NCBI GenBank assembly: GCA_029055625.1
Contig: JAIDCY010000010.1
Coordinates: 30,976-94,975, forward strand
DNA from: Ruminococcus sp.
GTDB taxonomy: Bacteria > Bacillota > Clostridia > Oscillospirales > Ruminococcaceae
Direction of reading: 5' to 3'
Length of the DNA: 64,000 nucleotides
The notes under the pieces are model-generated. The model saw nothing but the letters and a program-made list of their open reading frames with translations, was not told the DNA's origin and made no database searches. Positions 17,216-27,000 of the stretch are shown piece after piece (within the stretch, counting starts at the first letter, position 1; each line of letters opens with the position of its first letter). The position numbers and the translations under genes are program-made.

Positions 17216-18508
17216 ATGGAAATTTTTAACGGTGGATTGAAAATAGATTCTTCAGACCATATTTCAGCGGAAAAAATCGGACGTACTGTAGCGTGTATAT
17301 TTTCACCGAAAACCAATAAAAATCCGCTTGTTGTGGTGGGGCACGACGGCGGAGCATCTGCCGTAAGTATATATGATTCAGTGTGTCGGGGTATAAGTTC
17401 AGCCGGAGTTGTTGCGGAAAAGTCGGGAATCCTTATACCACCGGCTGTTTCATATCTTACGTGTACGCATAATGCCGGAGCAGGTATTATGATTACATCT
17501 GACGCAGACGGTAAATACTGTGAAATGCGACTTTATTCTGATAAGGGATTCAAAACCGGTCACGAGATACTGGAGGAGATAAAAAGAATCGTTACCGGTA
17601 CGGCGGAAGAATTTTCAAGACGTATCAGAACCGGTAAAGGTGGTGTGGTAGTCTGTGAGAACGCCGTTGAAGAGTATATCGGATTTATAAAAAGAACAAT
17701 CCGGAACAGTTTTGAGGGTATGAAAATAGCGGTAAGATGTCCGGATGGTAACGACGATATAGCGGTAAAAATTTTCCGTGAACTCGGTACGGAAGTACAG
17801 ATTATGCCGGAAAATAATAATTATTTTACAGGTTCGGTGAGCTGTTGTTGTGGGTTTATATTCGGAAATCACTGTGAAAGCTGTACGGTGACTGACGAAA
17901 AAAATGTAACTCTCGATAATGACAGGCTTTCCGCTGTATTTGCAAAATTTTTTAAGGAAAATAATTTACTTAAAAATAATACGTTTGTAGTGACGTACAG
18001 GGCAGGATATGGATTTATGAGGTTTGCGGAGGAAAATGATATAACAGTTGTAACGGCTGGTTTCGACGAAAAAAGCGTCATAACGAAAATGATGACGGGG
18101 GGGTATAGTATCGGTACGGATAACATGGGACGGATTATTTTTCCCGAAGAATTGCCGACCGGTGACGGATTTATTACAGCGGTTAAATTGTTGTCAATAA
18201 TGAAGAGTAAGAATATGCCGTTAAGTGAGATTGCGGACATGAAACATTATTCACAGGTTACGCTTGAAGTTGATATACCGCCGGAGTTTCGGGAGATATG
18301 GAAAAATGATTGTGTGATAACTGAACATATCGCAGATTATATACATCTTTTCGGTAACAGGGCGAAATTATCGGTACATGAAAACCCTGAAAAATCATCA
18401 ATACGCATAACCGCCGAGGGTATGGATTACAACGACATTAACGAGGCTGTAGGGAGTATAGCCGGAAAAATAAGGGAAAGAATTGCCTGGAAGGAGAATT
18501 TATTATGA
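17216..18508 (+). CDS. Degenerate phosphohexomutase (GlmM-like pseudoenzyme)
   Basis: The 430-aa protein follows the GlmM/phosphohexomutase fold from end to end: VVVGHDGGASAV for the KDTRISG loop, PPAVSYLTCTHNAGAGIMIT before the catalytic loop, TGDGFITAVKLLSIMK after the sugar loop, and SIRITAEG at the C-terminus. All active-site loops are altered. The catalytic-Ser loop TASHNP reads TSDADG, the metal loop DGDADR reads GNHCES, the sugar loop GEESGH-type reads GTDNMG, and the phosphate loop RxSGTEP is replaced by HENPEKS. I infer a catalytically dead paralogue with a regulatory or binding role. AAGGAG precedes the ATG. Confidence 0.75.
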   Translation: MEIFNGGLKIDSSDHISAEKIGRTVACIFSPKTNKNPLVVVGHDGGASAVSIYDSVCRGISSAGVVAEKSGILIPPAVSYLTCTHNAGAGIMITSDADGKYCEMRLYSDKGFKTGHEILEEIKRIVTGTAEEFSRRIRTGKGGVVVCENAVEEYIGFIKRTIRNSFEGMKIAVRCPDGNDDIAVKIFRELGTEVQIMPENNNYFTGSVSCCCGFIFGNHCESCTVTDEKNVTLDNDRLSAVFAKFFKENNLLKNNTFVVTYRAGYGFMRFAEENDITVVTAGFDEKSVITKMMTGGYSIGTDNMGRIIFPEELPTGDGFITAVKLLSIMKSKNMPLSEIADMKHYSQVTLEVDIPPEFREIWKNDCVITEHIADYIHLFGNRAKLSVHENPEKSSIRITAEGMDYNDINEAVGSIAGKIRERIAWKENLL

Positions 18509-19368
18509 GAACTGCGGAAAACTGGAAAGATTACAGGATTATTGATACATCAGACGGTGAAAAACTTGAATTATGGGGAGGGATAAGCCTTGTGAGACCT
18601 GACCCACAGATAATATGGAAAACTGACAGAAACAATCCATTATGGGATAGTGCGGACGGTCATTATCACCGGTCAAATTCAGGTGGCGGACAGTGGAATT
18701 TCAGACGGAAGTTACCGGAAGTATGGAAAATAGGATATAAAAATCTGCGGTTCAACATAAAGCCGACAGGGTTCAAACATACCGGACTTTTTCCGGAGCA
18801 GGCGGTAAACTGGGATTTCATGGCGGAAAAAATACGTACCGCCGGACGTGAGATAAACGTACTTAATCTGTTTGCGTATACCGGTGGTGCAACTCTTGCG
18901 TGTGCGGATGCTGGAGCTTCCGTTTGTCATGTGGATGCTTCAAAAGGTATGGTACAGTGGGCGAGGGAAAACGCCGGAATATCGGGACTTTCCGGTAAAC
19001 CGATACGTTGGATAGTAGACGACTGCGAAAAATTCATAGCCCGTGAAATACGTCGGGGAAGACGTTATGATGCCGTTATAATGGATCCTCCGAGTTATGG
19101 AAGAGGACCATCCGGTGAGATATGGAAACTTGAAAACTCAATATATGATTTAGTAAAATTATGTTCCGGTGTACTTTCGGATAATCCGTTATTTTTCCTG
19201 ATAAACAGTTATACAACAGGTTTGTCGCCGTCGGTGATGGGATACATAGCCGGTACGGTACTGACGGAAAAATTCGGGGGTAGTATATCTTTTGACGAGA
19301 TAGGACTTCCGGTAGAATCCACCGGAATGACTTTACCGTGTGGTTCAACGGCGATATGGCAGAGGTGA
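18505..19368 (+). CDS. SAM-dependent methyltransferase, COG1092/RlmI-like
   Basis: A 287-aa class I methyltransferase. The SAM-binding region is VLNLFAYTGGATLACADAGA (about 113-132), followed by VDASKGMVQWARENA and the catalytic DPPSYGRGP (about 195-203), as in the RlmI/RlmK group of rRNA cytosine/guanine methyltransferases. The N-terminal PUA domain of RlmI is absent; instead there is a short beta-rich lead (LWGGISLVRPDPQIIW). The target RNA is not predictable. It overlaps the preceding gene by ATGA. Confidence 0.85.
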   Translation: MRTAENWKDYRIIDTSDGEKLELWGGISLVRPDPQIIWKTDRNNPLWDSADGHYHRSNSGGGQWNFRRKLPEVWKIGYKNLRFNIKPTGFKHTGLFPEQAVNWDFMAEKIRTAGREINVLNLFAYTGGATLACADAGASVCHVDASKGMVQWARENAGISGLSGKPIRWIVDDCEKFIAREIRRGRRYDAVIMDPPSYGRGPSGEIWKLENSIYDLVKLCSGVLSDNPLFFLINSYTTGLSPSVMGYIAGTVLTEKFGGSISFDEIGLPVESTGMTLPCGSTAIWQR

Positions 19369-19374
19369 TTTTAT

Positions 19375-19569
19375 ATGATAGAAAGTCTTATAGGAAAATT
19401 TATCGAAATATATAACATACAGGATAAATTTATAGGTAGTGGTACAGTCATTGAAGTTGACGATAAGTGGTTAAAAATGGACTGTATCACAAATGACGAC
19501 TATTCTGTTACAAGAATTATTAAAATAGATATAATCGGGAGAATATCATATTGTGAGGAAGAATATTGA
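19375..19569 (+). CDS. Small beta-rich hypothetical protein
   Basis: A 64-aa protein with AGAGGTGA before its ATG. The sequence alternates hydrophobic and charged residues (IGKFIEIYNIQDKFIGSG, WLKMDCITND), suggesting a small five-strand barrel of the SH3 or Sm kind; this is inference. I do not recognise it. It is packed between the methyltransferase and ecfA1, with gaps of 6 and 21 nt. Confidence 0.7.
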   Translation: MIESLIGKFIEIYNIQDKFIGSGTVIEVDDKWLKMDCITNDDYSVTRIIKIDIIGRISYCEEEY

Positions 19570-19590
19570 ATTATTCCGGAAAGGGTATAA

Positions 19591-20454
19591 ATGGATAACA
19601 TCATTGAGATAAGAAACTTACATTTCCGCTATGATGCTGACGGTGAAAGTAATACGCCGGAAGTACTTAAGGGTATAAATCTTGACATAAAAAAAGGCGA
19701 ATTTGTAGCAATATTAGGTCATAACGGTTCAGGGAAATCCACACTTGCGAAACATCTTAACGGCATACTCACTGCCACTTCCGGAACTGTCACGGTGGAC
19801 GGTATAGACACTTCCGACGAATCTAAACTTTTTCAACTCCGCCAGCGTGCTGGTATGGTATTTCAGAATCCGGATAATCAGATTGTATCTTCTATAGTAG
19901 AAGAAGATGTAGCTTTTGCACTCGAAAATTTAGGCGTACCTTATCCGGAAATGCGGAAACGGGTTGACGACGCTTTAAAGACCGTAAATATGTACGATTA
20001 CAGACTTCATTCACCTGCTCAGCTTTCCGGAGGGCAGAAACAAAGAGTAGCAATAGCCGGTATAATAGCAATGCGTCCGGAGTGCATCATACTTGACGAA
20101 CCCACTGCCATGCTTGACCCACAAGGCAGAAAGGAAGTAATTTCAGCTATCCGGAAACTCAATCGGGAATACGGTATAACGATAATCCTGATAACTCACT
20201 ATATGGACGAGGCTTCCGGTTGTGACCGTGTTGTGGTAATGGATAAGGGGCGTATTATACTGGATGACATACCTGTAAAAGTTTTCTCACAGGTGGAGCT
20301 TTTGCGGAAAATCGGTCTTGACGTACCACAGGTAACGGAATTGTGTTATAGTCTGAGGGGAGCAGGTCTTGACATCACACCGGAAATAATATCAGAAGAG
20401 GAATGCGTAAAGGCATTACTGAAATTATTTAACGAAAAGGAGTATTTATTATGA
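19591..20454 (+). CDS. ecfA1: ECF transporter ATPase EcfA1
   Basis: One of two ATPases that drive energy-coupling-factor vitamin/metal uptake with EcfT and exchangeable S components. The 287 aa show Walker A GHNGSGKST (43-51), the Q-loop MVFQNPDNQIVSSIVEEDVAF typical of EcfA, the signature LSGGQKQRVAIAG (about 144) and Walker B CIILDEPTAMLDP. The stop overlaps the next start by ATGA, but the next gene is an LRR-dockerin protein, not ecfA2. No S component is in the window, so this is a shared (group II) module. Confidence 0.95.
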   Translation: MDNIIEIRNLHFRYDADGESNTPEVLKGINLDIKKGEFVAILGHNGSGKSTLAKHLNGILTATSGTVTVDGIDTSDESKLFQLRQRAGMVFQNPDNQIVSSIVEEDVAFALENLGVPYPEMRKRVDDALKTVNMYDYRLHSPAQLSGGQKQRVAIAGIIAMRPECIILDEPTAMLDPQGRKEVISAIRKLNREYGITIILITHYMDEASGCDRVVVMDKGRIILDDIPVKVFSQVELLRKIGLDVPQVTELCYSLRGAGLDITPEIISEEECVKALLKLFNEKEYLL

Positions 20455-22349
20455 AAGTAAACAGAATTTTAGCAGGTATCATGGCAGTATGTGTAATGGG
20501 TACAGGCGTACCGTATTTTAACGCAGTAACGGAAAGCAAAACGGTAATAACTGCCGGTGCGGATTATGAAGACGGCTACGAGAAACCAAACTACACACAG
20601 GGGAAATATGAAGACACATTCATATACAGGAATTACGGTTCATATATCGAGGTTGCAAAATGTTATGAATACGAAAAAGAGGTTGTAATACCGGCGAAGA
20701 TAGACGGCTTACCGGTAACGAGTATCGGAGACAGTGCGTTTCGTGATTGTAATGTTTTAACATCTGTAAAAATTCCGGACAGTGTAACAAGTATAGGAGA
20801 AACGGCATTCTGTGATTGCCGGAGTTTGACATCAATAGAAATTCCCGACGGTGTAACCAGTATCGGAGAATCTGCATTTTTTCAATGTGAAAGTCTGACA
20901 GCGATAAAAATTCCGGATAGCGTGAAAAGTATAGGAGATATGGCATTTTATGGTTGTAGTGGTTTAACATCAATGGAAATTCCCGACAAGGTAACCAGTA
21001 TCGGAGAAGGATTATTTTTTAATTGTTACGGTCTTACATACGTAAAACTTCCAGCAGGTATAAAATCTGTTGACAGTTTATTTACGGGTTGTACAAGTCT
21101 TAAATCGGTAAAAATTCCGTACGGTGTAACCAGTATAGGAGACATGGCATTCTGGGGTTGCGAGGTTCTGGAATCGGTAGAACTTCCGGAGAGTATAACA
21201 AGTATCGGCTATAGTGCATTTGCCGGTTGTATGGGGCTGGAATCGATAGAAATTCCGGATAGTGTGGAAAGTATCGGAGCAGATGCATTTAATGCTTGTA
21301 CTGGGTTGACGTCGATAAATATTCCGGACGGTGTAACAAATATTGAATCATTTGTATTCAGGGGTTGTAGTGGTCTTACGTCGATAAATATTCCAGATAG
21401 TGTGCAAAGTATCGGAGATTATGCATTTGATAGTTGCAGTGGTCTTACATCAATAAATATTCCCGACAGCGTAACAAGTATCGGAGACAGTGCATTTGTG
21501 AATTGTATTGGTCTTACGTCGATAAATATTCCCGACAGCGTAACAAGTATCGGAAACAATGCATTTGAAAGTTGTAGCGGTCTTGCATCAATAAAATTGT
21601 CAGATAGTTTAACAAGTATCGGAGACAGTGCATTTGTGAATTGTAATGGTCTTAAATCGATAGAACTTCCCGACAGTGTGGAAAGTATCGGAGCAGATGC
21701 GTTTAATGGTTGTAGCGGTCTTACATCAATAAATATTCCCGACAGTGTAACAAGTATCGGGGAAAGTGCATTCAGTGGATGTAGTGGGGTAAAATCGGTA
21801 GATATTCCCGATAGTGTAACATATATTGACTGGTATGCATTTTCCGGATGCAGTGGGTTGAAATCGGTAAAACTTTCCGGCAATTTAAAAAATATCGGCT
21901 ACAGTGTGTTTGCAGGTTGTAGCGGTCTGGAAGCGGTGGAGATTCCCGAAAGCGTACAGAGTATCAGATTATATGCGTTTGATAAATGCGACAGTTTAAA
22001 GGAAATGACTTTTTTAAATCCCGATTGTGATATTTATGATTCCCCGGTTGCGATAAGCGAGACGGTAACAATTTACGGTTATGAAAATTCCACCGCCCAT
22101 AAATACGCTGAAAAATACGGCAGAAATTTTGTAACACTGGGAAAAGCTCCGGAAAAAGAGGTCATAAAGGGCGATATGAACGGCGATAATAAAATAAGTA
22201 TAGCCGATGCAGTAATTTTTCAGAAATATATTGTAGGTAAAAGGTATCTTACAAATGAACAGTTTAAAAATGCGGACATCAACGGTGACGGCTATGTAGA
22301 TTCTTTCGATATGGTTCTGATGAGACGTATGATTATAGATAATAAGTAA
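20451..22349 (+). CDS. Secreted BspA-type leucine-rich-repeat protein with dockerin
   Basis: 632 aa. Residues 1-30 form a signal peptide (KVNRILAGIMAVCVMGTG). Residues about 85-525 hold some 19 tandem 23-residue LRR_5/BspA units of the form LTSINIPDSVTSIGDSAF..C. The C-terminal 60 residues are a dockerin: two calcium loops (DMNGDNKISIAD and DINGDGYVDSFD), each followed by a helix. I infer an exported protein attached through a cohesin to a scaffold or the cell surface, probably an adhesin or glycan-binding element. Its ATG overlaps the ecfA1 stop, and ecfA2 follows 15 nt after its stop, so it sits inside the ECF operon. Confidence 0.9.
   Translation: MKVNRILAGIMAVCVMGTGVPYFNAVTESKTVITAGADYEDGYEKPNYTQGKYEDTFIYRNYGSYIEVAKCYEYEKEVVIPAKIDGLPVTSIGDSAFRDCNVLTSVKIPDSVTSIGETAFCDCRSLTSIEIPDGVTSIGESAFFQCESLTAIKIPDSVKSIGDMAFYGCSGLTSMEIPDKVTSIGEGLFFNCYGLTYVKLPAGIKSVDSLFTGCTSLKSVKIPYGVTSIGDMAFWGCEVLESVELPESITSIGYSAFAGCMGLESIEIPDSVESIGADAFNACTGLTSINIPDGVTNIESFVFRGCSGLTSINIPDSVQSIGDYAFDSCSGLTSINIPDSVTSIGDSAFVNCIGLTSINIPDSVTSIGNNAFESCSGLASIKLSDSLTSIGDSAFVNCNGLKSIELPDSVESIGADAFNGCSGLTSINIPDSVTSIGESAFSGCSGVKSVDIPDSVTYIDWYAFSGCSGLKSVKLSGNLKNIGYSVFAGCSGLEAVEIPESVQSIRLYAFDKCDSLKEMTFLNPDCDIYDSPVAISETVTIYGYENSTAHKYAEKYGRNFVTLGKAPEKEVIKGDMNGDNKISIADAVIFQKYIVGKRYLTNEQFKNADINGDGYVDSFDMVLMRRMIIDNK
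20710..21995 (+). repeat. Tandem 69-bp coding repeats (LRR units)
   Basis: About 19 units of 69 bp encode the 23-residue leucine-rich repeats. Many units are near-identical at the DNA level (for example, those starting with ATTCCCGACAGYGTAACAAG), so unit number may vary by recombination. Confidence 0.85.
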
Positions 22350-22364
22350 AAAAGGAGTGATAAA

Positions 22365-23231
22365 ATGGCAGTCCTGAAAACTGAAGAACTTACTTATATA
22401 TACAGTCAGGGTACGCCGTTTGAAAAAGTTGCGGTAGACCGTGTAAACCTTGAAATAAACGAGGGCGAAATAATCGGAATAATGGGACATACAGGTTCAG
22501 GGAAGTCTACACTGATACAGCATTTCAACGGCTTACTGAAAGCGACATCGGGAAAGATATATCTTGACGGTAAAGACATATGGTCGGATAAATCGGAAAT
22601 ACGTTCGGTACGCTTCAGGGTAGGGTTAGTCTTTCAGTATCCGGAGTATCAGATTTTTGAGGAGACCGTATATAAAGATATAGCATTCGGGTGCAGGAAT
22701 ATGGGTCTCGACGATAAGGAAATAAAACGCCGTGTAACAGAAACCGCATACGATACAGGGCTTCCGGAGGAAATACTTAATAAGTCGCCGTTTGAACTGT
22801 CAGGCGGTCAGAAAAGACGGGTTGCAATAGCCGGAGTTATGGCAATGCATCCCCGTGTACTCATTCTTGACGAACCTTCCGCCGGTCTTGACCCTATGGG
22901 GCGTGACAGAATTTTCGACTGTATCAGAAACTATCACAGGAAGACCGGTAATACAATACTGATAGTATCGCACAGTATGGAGGATATAGCAAAATTTGCC
23001 GACAGAATACTTGTCATGAATAACGGCGGAGTGTTCTGTTTCGACAAAACGGAGAAAGTCTTTTCACGGGCGGAAGAAATTTCACGTATCGGGCTTGACG
23101 TACCGCAGATAACAAAAGTTTTTATGGAACTTAAAAAGCATGGTCTTGATTTTGACAGGGAAATATATACTGTCGAATATGCAAGGGAAGTAATAGTAAA
23201 AAAATTAAAAGAAAGGAGGATTATATGCTGA
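22365..23231 (+). CDS. ecfA2: ECF transporter ATPase EcfA2
   Basis: The second ECF ATPase, 288 aa. Walker A is GHTGSGKST (41-49). The Q-loop reads VGLVFQYPEYQIFEETVYKD, the EcfA2-type signature. LSGGQKRRVAIAG and LILDEPSAGLDPMG are the ABC signature and Walker B. AAAGGAG precedes the ATG. It overlaps ecfT by 7 nt, indicating coupled translation of the ATPase and membrane parts. Confidence 0.95.
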   Translation: MAVLKTEELTYIYSQGTPFEKVAVDRVNLEINEGEIIGIMGHTGSGKSTLIQHFNGLLKATSGKIYLDGKDIWSDKSEIRSVRFRVGLVFQYPEYQIFEETVYKDIAFGCRNMGLDDKEIKRRVTETAYDTGLPEEILNKSPFELSGGQKRRVAIAGVMAMHPRVLILDEPSAGLDPMGRDRIFDCIRNYHRKTGNTILIVSHSMEDIAKFADRILVMNNGGVFCFDKTEKVFSRAEEISRIGLDVPQITKVFMELKKHGLDFDREIYTVEYAREVIVKKLKERRIIC

Positions 23232-24028
23232 AAGATATTACAATAGGTCAGTATTTCCCGATAGACAGCGTTATACATCGGCTTGACCCCCGGTTTAAGA
23301 TAGTCATTACGTTAATATTTATCGTGATGCTTTTTACCGGTGATTCCGTAATATGTATGGGTATAAGCACGGTATATACAATAATAGCGGTAATTCTTTC
23401 GAGGATAAAATTAAAAATGTTCGTGAAAAGTATCAGACCGCTGATGCCGTTTCTTATTATCACGGCTTTACTTAATCTGCTGTTCGTCAGCGACGGTGAC
23501 GTATATTTTCACTGGAAATTTATTAAAATAACATCCGACGGCGTAAACGTCAGCGTATTTATGATAATCCGTATCGTACTTCTTATAGCAGGCAGTTCTC
23601 TGCTCACGTATACCACATCACCGATAACTCTGACAGATGCTGTCGAAAGACTTCTTATACCGTTGAAGAGGTTTAAATTTCCGGTACATGAACTTGCAAT
23701 GATGATGTCGATTGCGTTACGGTTTATACCTACTCTGATTGAGGAAACGGACAAGATAATTTCCGCACAAAAGGCAAGAGGTGCGGAGATAGATACGGGA
23801 AGTCTGAAGAACAGGGCGAAAAATATGGTATCCATACTGATACCGCTTTTTGTATCAGCGTTCCGGCGTGCCGATGAACTCGCCACCGCTATGGAATGCA
23901 GATGTTATAACGGCGGAGAGGGAAGAACACGTCTGCGACAGTTGAAATCTGCTACAAGGGATTATATCGCACTTTCGGTAACAGTCATTTTTTTCGTATG
24001 CGTAATAATTTTAAATATATTTATTTGA
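23225..24028 (+). CDS. ecfT: ECF transporter transmembrane component EcfT
   Basis: The 267-aa integral membrane scaffold that couples EcfA1A2 to S components. It begins ITIGQYFPIDSVIHRLDPRFKI, the standard EcfT N-terminus, has about five transmembrane helices, and carries the cytoplasmic coupling helices with the Ala-Arg-Gly signature (AQKARGAEI, near 175) and the second ARG-like motif (RADELATAMECRCYNGG). The start uses AGGAGG located inside the end of ecfA2. Confidence 0.95.
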   Translation: MLKDITIGQYFPIDSVIHRLDPRFKIVITLIFIVMLFTGDSVICMGISTVYTIIAVILSRIKLKMFVKSIRPLMPFLIITALLNLLFVSDGDVYFHWKFIKITSDGVNVSVFMIIRIVLLIAGSSLLTYTTSPITLTDAVERLLIPLKRFKFPVHELAMMMSIALRFIPTLIEETDKIISAQKARGAEIDTGSLKNRAKNMVSILIPLFVSAFRRADELATAMECRCYNGGEGRTRLRQLKSATRDYIALSVTVIFFVCVIILNIFI

Positions 24029-24039
24029 GGTAAACAGAC

Positions 24040-27000
24040 ATGGAAGATAATAAAACTATCAGAAAAAGCGGTCTGAATAAAATAATTCAGATTATCGGAA
24101 ATAACAGATTAATAAAATTTCTATACAACAAGGGAATATTATGTTTTCTGCTGTCATTTATGATACCTTCGGGGATAATGCTTTATGCGTTTTATTACAT
24201 TAAAATACATCCGTTCGGTGACAGACAGATGTTAGTAGTAGACCTATGGCATCAGTACTATCCGTTTTTCCGGGTAGAGCGTGAAAAACTAATGAACGGC
24301 GATTCTTTTCTTTACTCGTGGCAGAACGGTATGGGTACTAATTTTCTTTCACTGATTTCTTACTATGCAAGCAGTCCGTTAAACTGGCTGTCGGTATTCT
24401 TCAGTGACGACAATGTAAGAGATGCTTTAACTTACATACTTATCGCAAAGATAGGTTTCAGCGGAGCATTTTTCAGTTGTTTTCTGCGATATACTTACAG
24501 ACAGAAAAATTTTTCCGTGTGTATGTTTTCAACAATGTTTGCGTTGTGTAGTTATATGTTAGGTTATTACTGGAATGTAATGTGGTTTGATACAATAGCA
24601 CTGTTTCCGCTTGTGATGACCGGTATAATCGCAATATGCCGTGAGGGTAAATGGAAACTGTTTACCGTATCGCTCGGACTGTCGTTAATATCGAGTTACT
24701 ATATAGGATATTTTACGTGTATATTCTGCGTGTTCATGTTTGCCGGAGCAGGTATAATTGAACCGAAAGGAATAAAAGATTTTTTCATGAAATTGCTGAT
24801 TATGATACGTTCTTCTGTACTGGGAATAGCGTTGTCGGCGTTTCTGATTTTACCGGCATACTTCGGGTTAAAACTCACACACAGTGCGGATAATTCTTTC
24901 CCGAAAGATACGGTATTCTACGAAAAATGGACGGATATTTTAAAAAATCTGTTATCATTCAGTGAACCGGTCAAAATTGAGGGACTTCCTAATTTTGCGT
25001 GTGGTATGTTAGCGATACTGCTTTTCGGAGTATTCATATTTTCAAACGGTATAAAGATACGTGAAAAAATATCGGTACTTGTAATGCTTGCGGTAATCGT
25101 GGTAAGCTGTAATCTGAACAAGTTAAATTATATATGGCACGGCTTCCACTTCACAAACCAGATACCGTATAGGTTTGCGTTTATATTCTGTGCGGTACTT
25201 ATTGCGTCGGCGTTCAGGGCGTATGACGTAATAATGAAAAAAGGCATAACAATATATCAGTTTATACTTCTGATAGTCGCACCGACTGCGTTTTTCTATC
25301 TGCATTACTACGAGATACCGAAAAATTTCCCGATAAGTCCGACAAACAGGATAATTTTACTTATAGTTTCCGGTGTAACTCTCGCACTCGTGATACTTTC
25401 CGCCGTACTCAAAAACAGAAAATATAACATTATTTTCGTACCGGTTTATGCGGTAGCGTGGGGAATATTCTTCATGATGTACTCGGAATCCGAAAAACGT
25501 ATAAATCTTGAAGATATTTTCGATACGGAAAAAACTGACTCTTTAATGGCATCGCTACTTGTGACTATCTTATATTTCATGATATTCGCACTTGTAAAGA
25601 TAATAAATATAAAAAATCCTGCTCTGCGGAATACGGTTACCGGCGTGATGTTATCGTGCATACTTGGTTTTGAACTCGTTGTAAATTCCGTTATAGGAGT
25701 TCAGACCGTCAATACATCGAGTTATACAGGCTATCCGGATAAGAATACACAGGTACAGTCACTATTACACAGTATACGTCAGAACGACGACGAACTTTTC
25801 TACAGAACGGAAATGACTACTCCGTATACTCTTAATGACAGTGCATTGTACGGTTATTACGGATTATCACAGTTTTCTTCTTCAGCGAATGTTTCGGTAA
25901 CACGTCTTATGCGGAGAATGGGTCTTTACGCCTCGGAAGCCGGTAACAGATACTATTACAGAATGTCCACACCTGTTGTAAATTCACTGTTTGGTATAAA
26001 GTACATAATTTCAAAAGGTGGGGTAATGCGTAGCGGTGAGATGTCGCACGAGATGTTGAAATCCGTTGACGGTTCATATTCGTATAAGAATAAATATCCG
26101 CTGTCGTTAGGTTACATGATGAACGAAGACATTCTTGAACTTGAAGACAAAAACGGTGCGAATCCGTTTGAATTTCAGAATACTGTAATGAAACTCGCTA
26201 CAGGTGTACAGAATCCATGTTTTACCGCCCAGCCTGTCGCACTGGTAGACTATAATAATATGAACGTCAAGAAAAGCGGATACGGTAACTATTCTTTCAC
26301 AAAGGATAATGAAAATCTTTCCGCAAGTTCTATCTACAGTTACGACGGCGTGGATGGTGCATATCTTTACGGATACGCTACAAATGGTGGTTGCGATAAG
26401 GTAACGGTAAAAGAGGAAGGAAGTATTATCGACAGCGATATTGAAATTGAAGATTACCCGATAGTGTTTCCTATGGGTAACGGTCAGGGTGGCACTACCG
26501 TTGACGTTGAAATATCGGCAAAAAAAGATAATAAATCAGGAAGTTATAATTTAATGGTATACGCTCTTAAACAGTCGGCATTTGAAGAGGCATACGAGAA
26601 ACTCGCCGACGAACAGTTAAAAATAACATCTTTCCGTGATAATAAAATATCCGGTGAAATAGATGTCATTCAGGACGGTATATTATTTTTGTCAATGCCT
26701 TATGAAAAGGGCTGGACGGTATACGTTGACGGTGAAAAATCGGAAACTATGCCGGTACTCCACGCAATGACAGGTACAAGAGTATCCGCCGGACATCATA
26801 CGATAACACTTAAATATGTGCCGGAAGGTTTTGTTACAGGCGTTACGGTATCCGGAAGTGCTGTACTGATTTTTATTGTAATAGCGTTTCTTGATTTAAG
26901 AAAAAAACGTCGCAGAAAAGAAGTACCGGATATTACCGCCGGAGTTATACAGGAATTTATTACAGAAAAAGAAGTTACCGGAAAGGAGATTGAAAAAAAT

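Noticed and set aside
20710..21995. Regular repeats as a CRISPR array
   Set aside because: The 69-bp units are contiguous, in frame and encode LRR repeats; there are no spacers and no cas genes.
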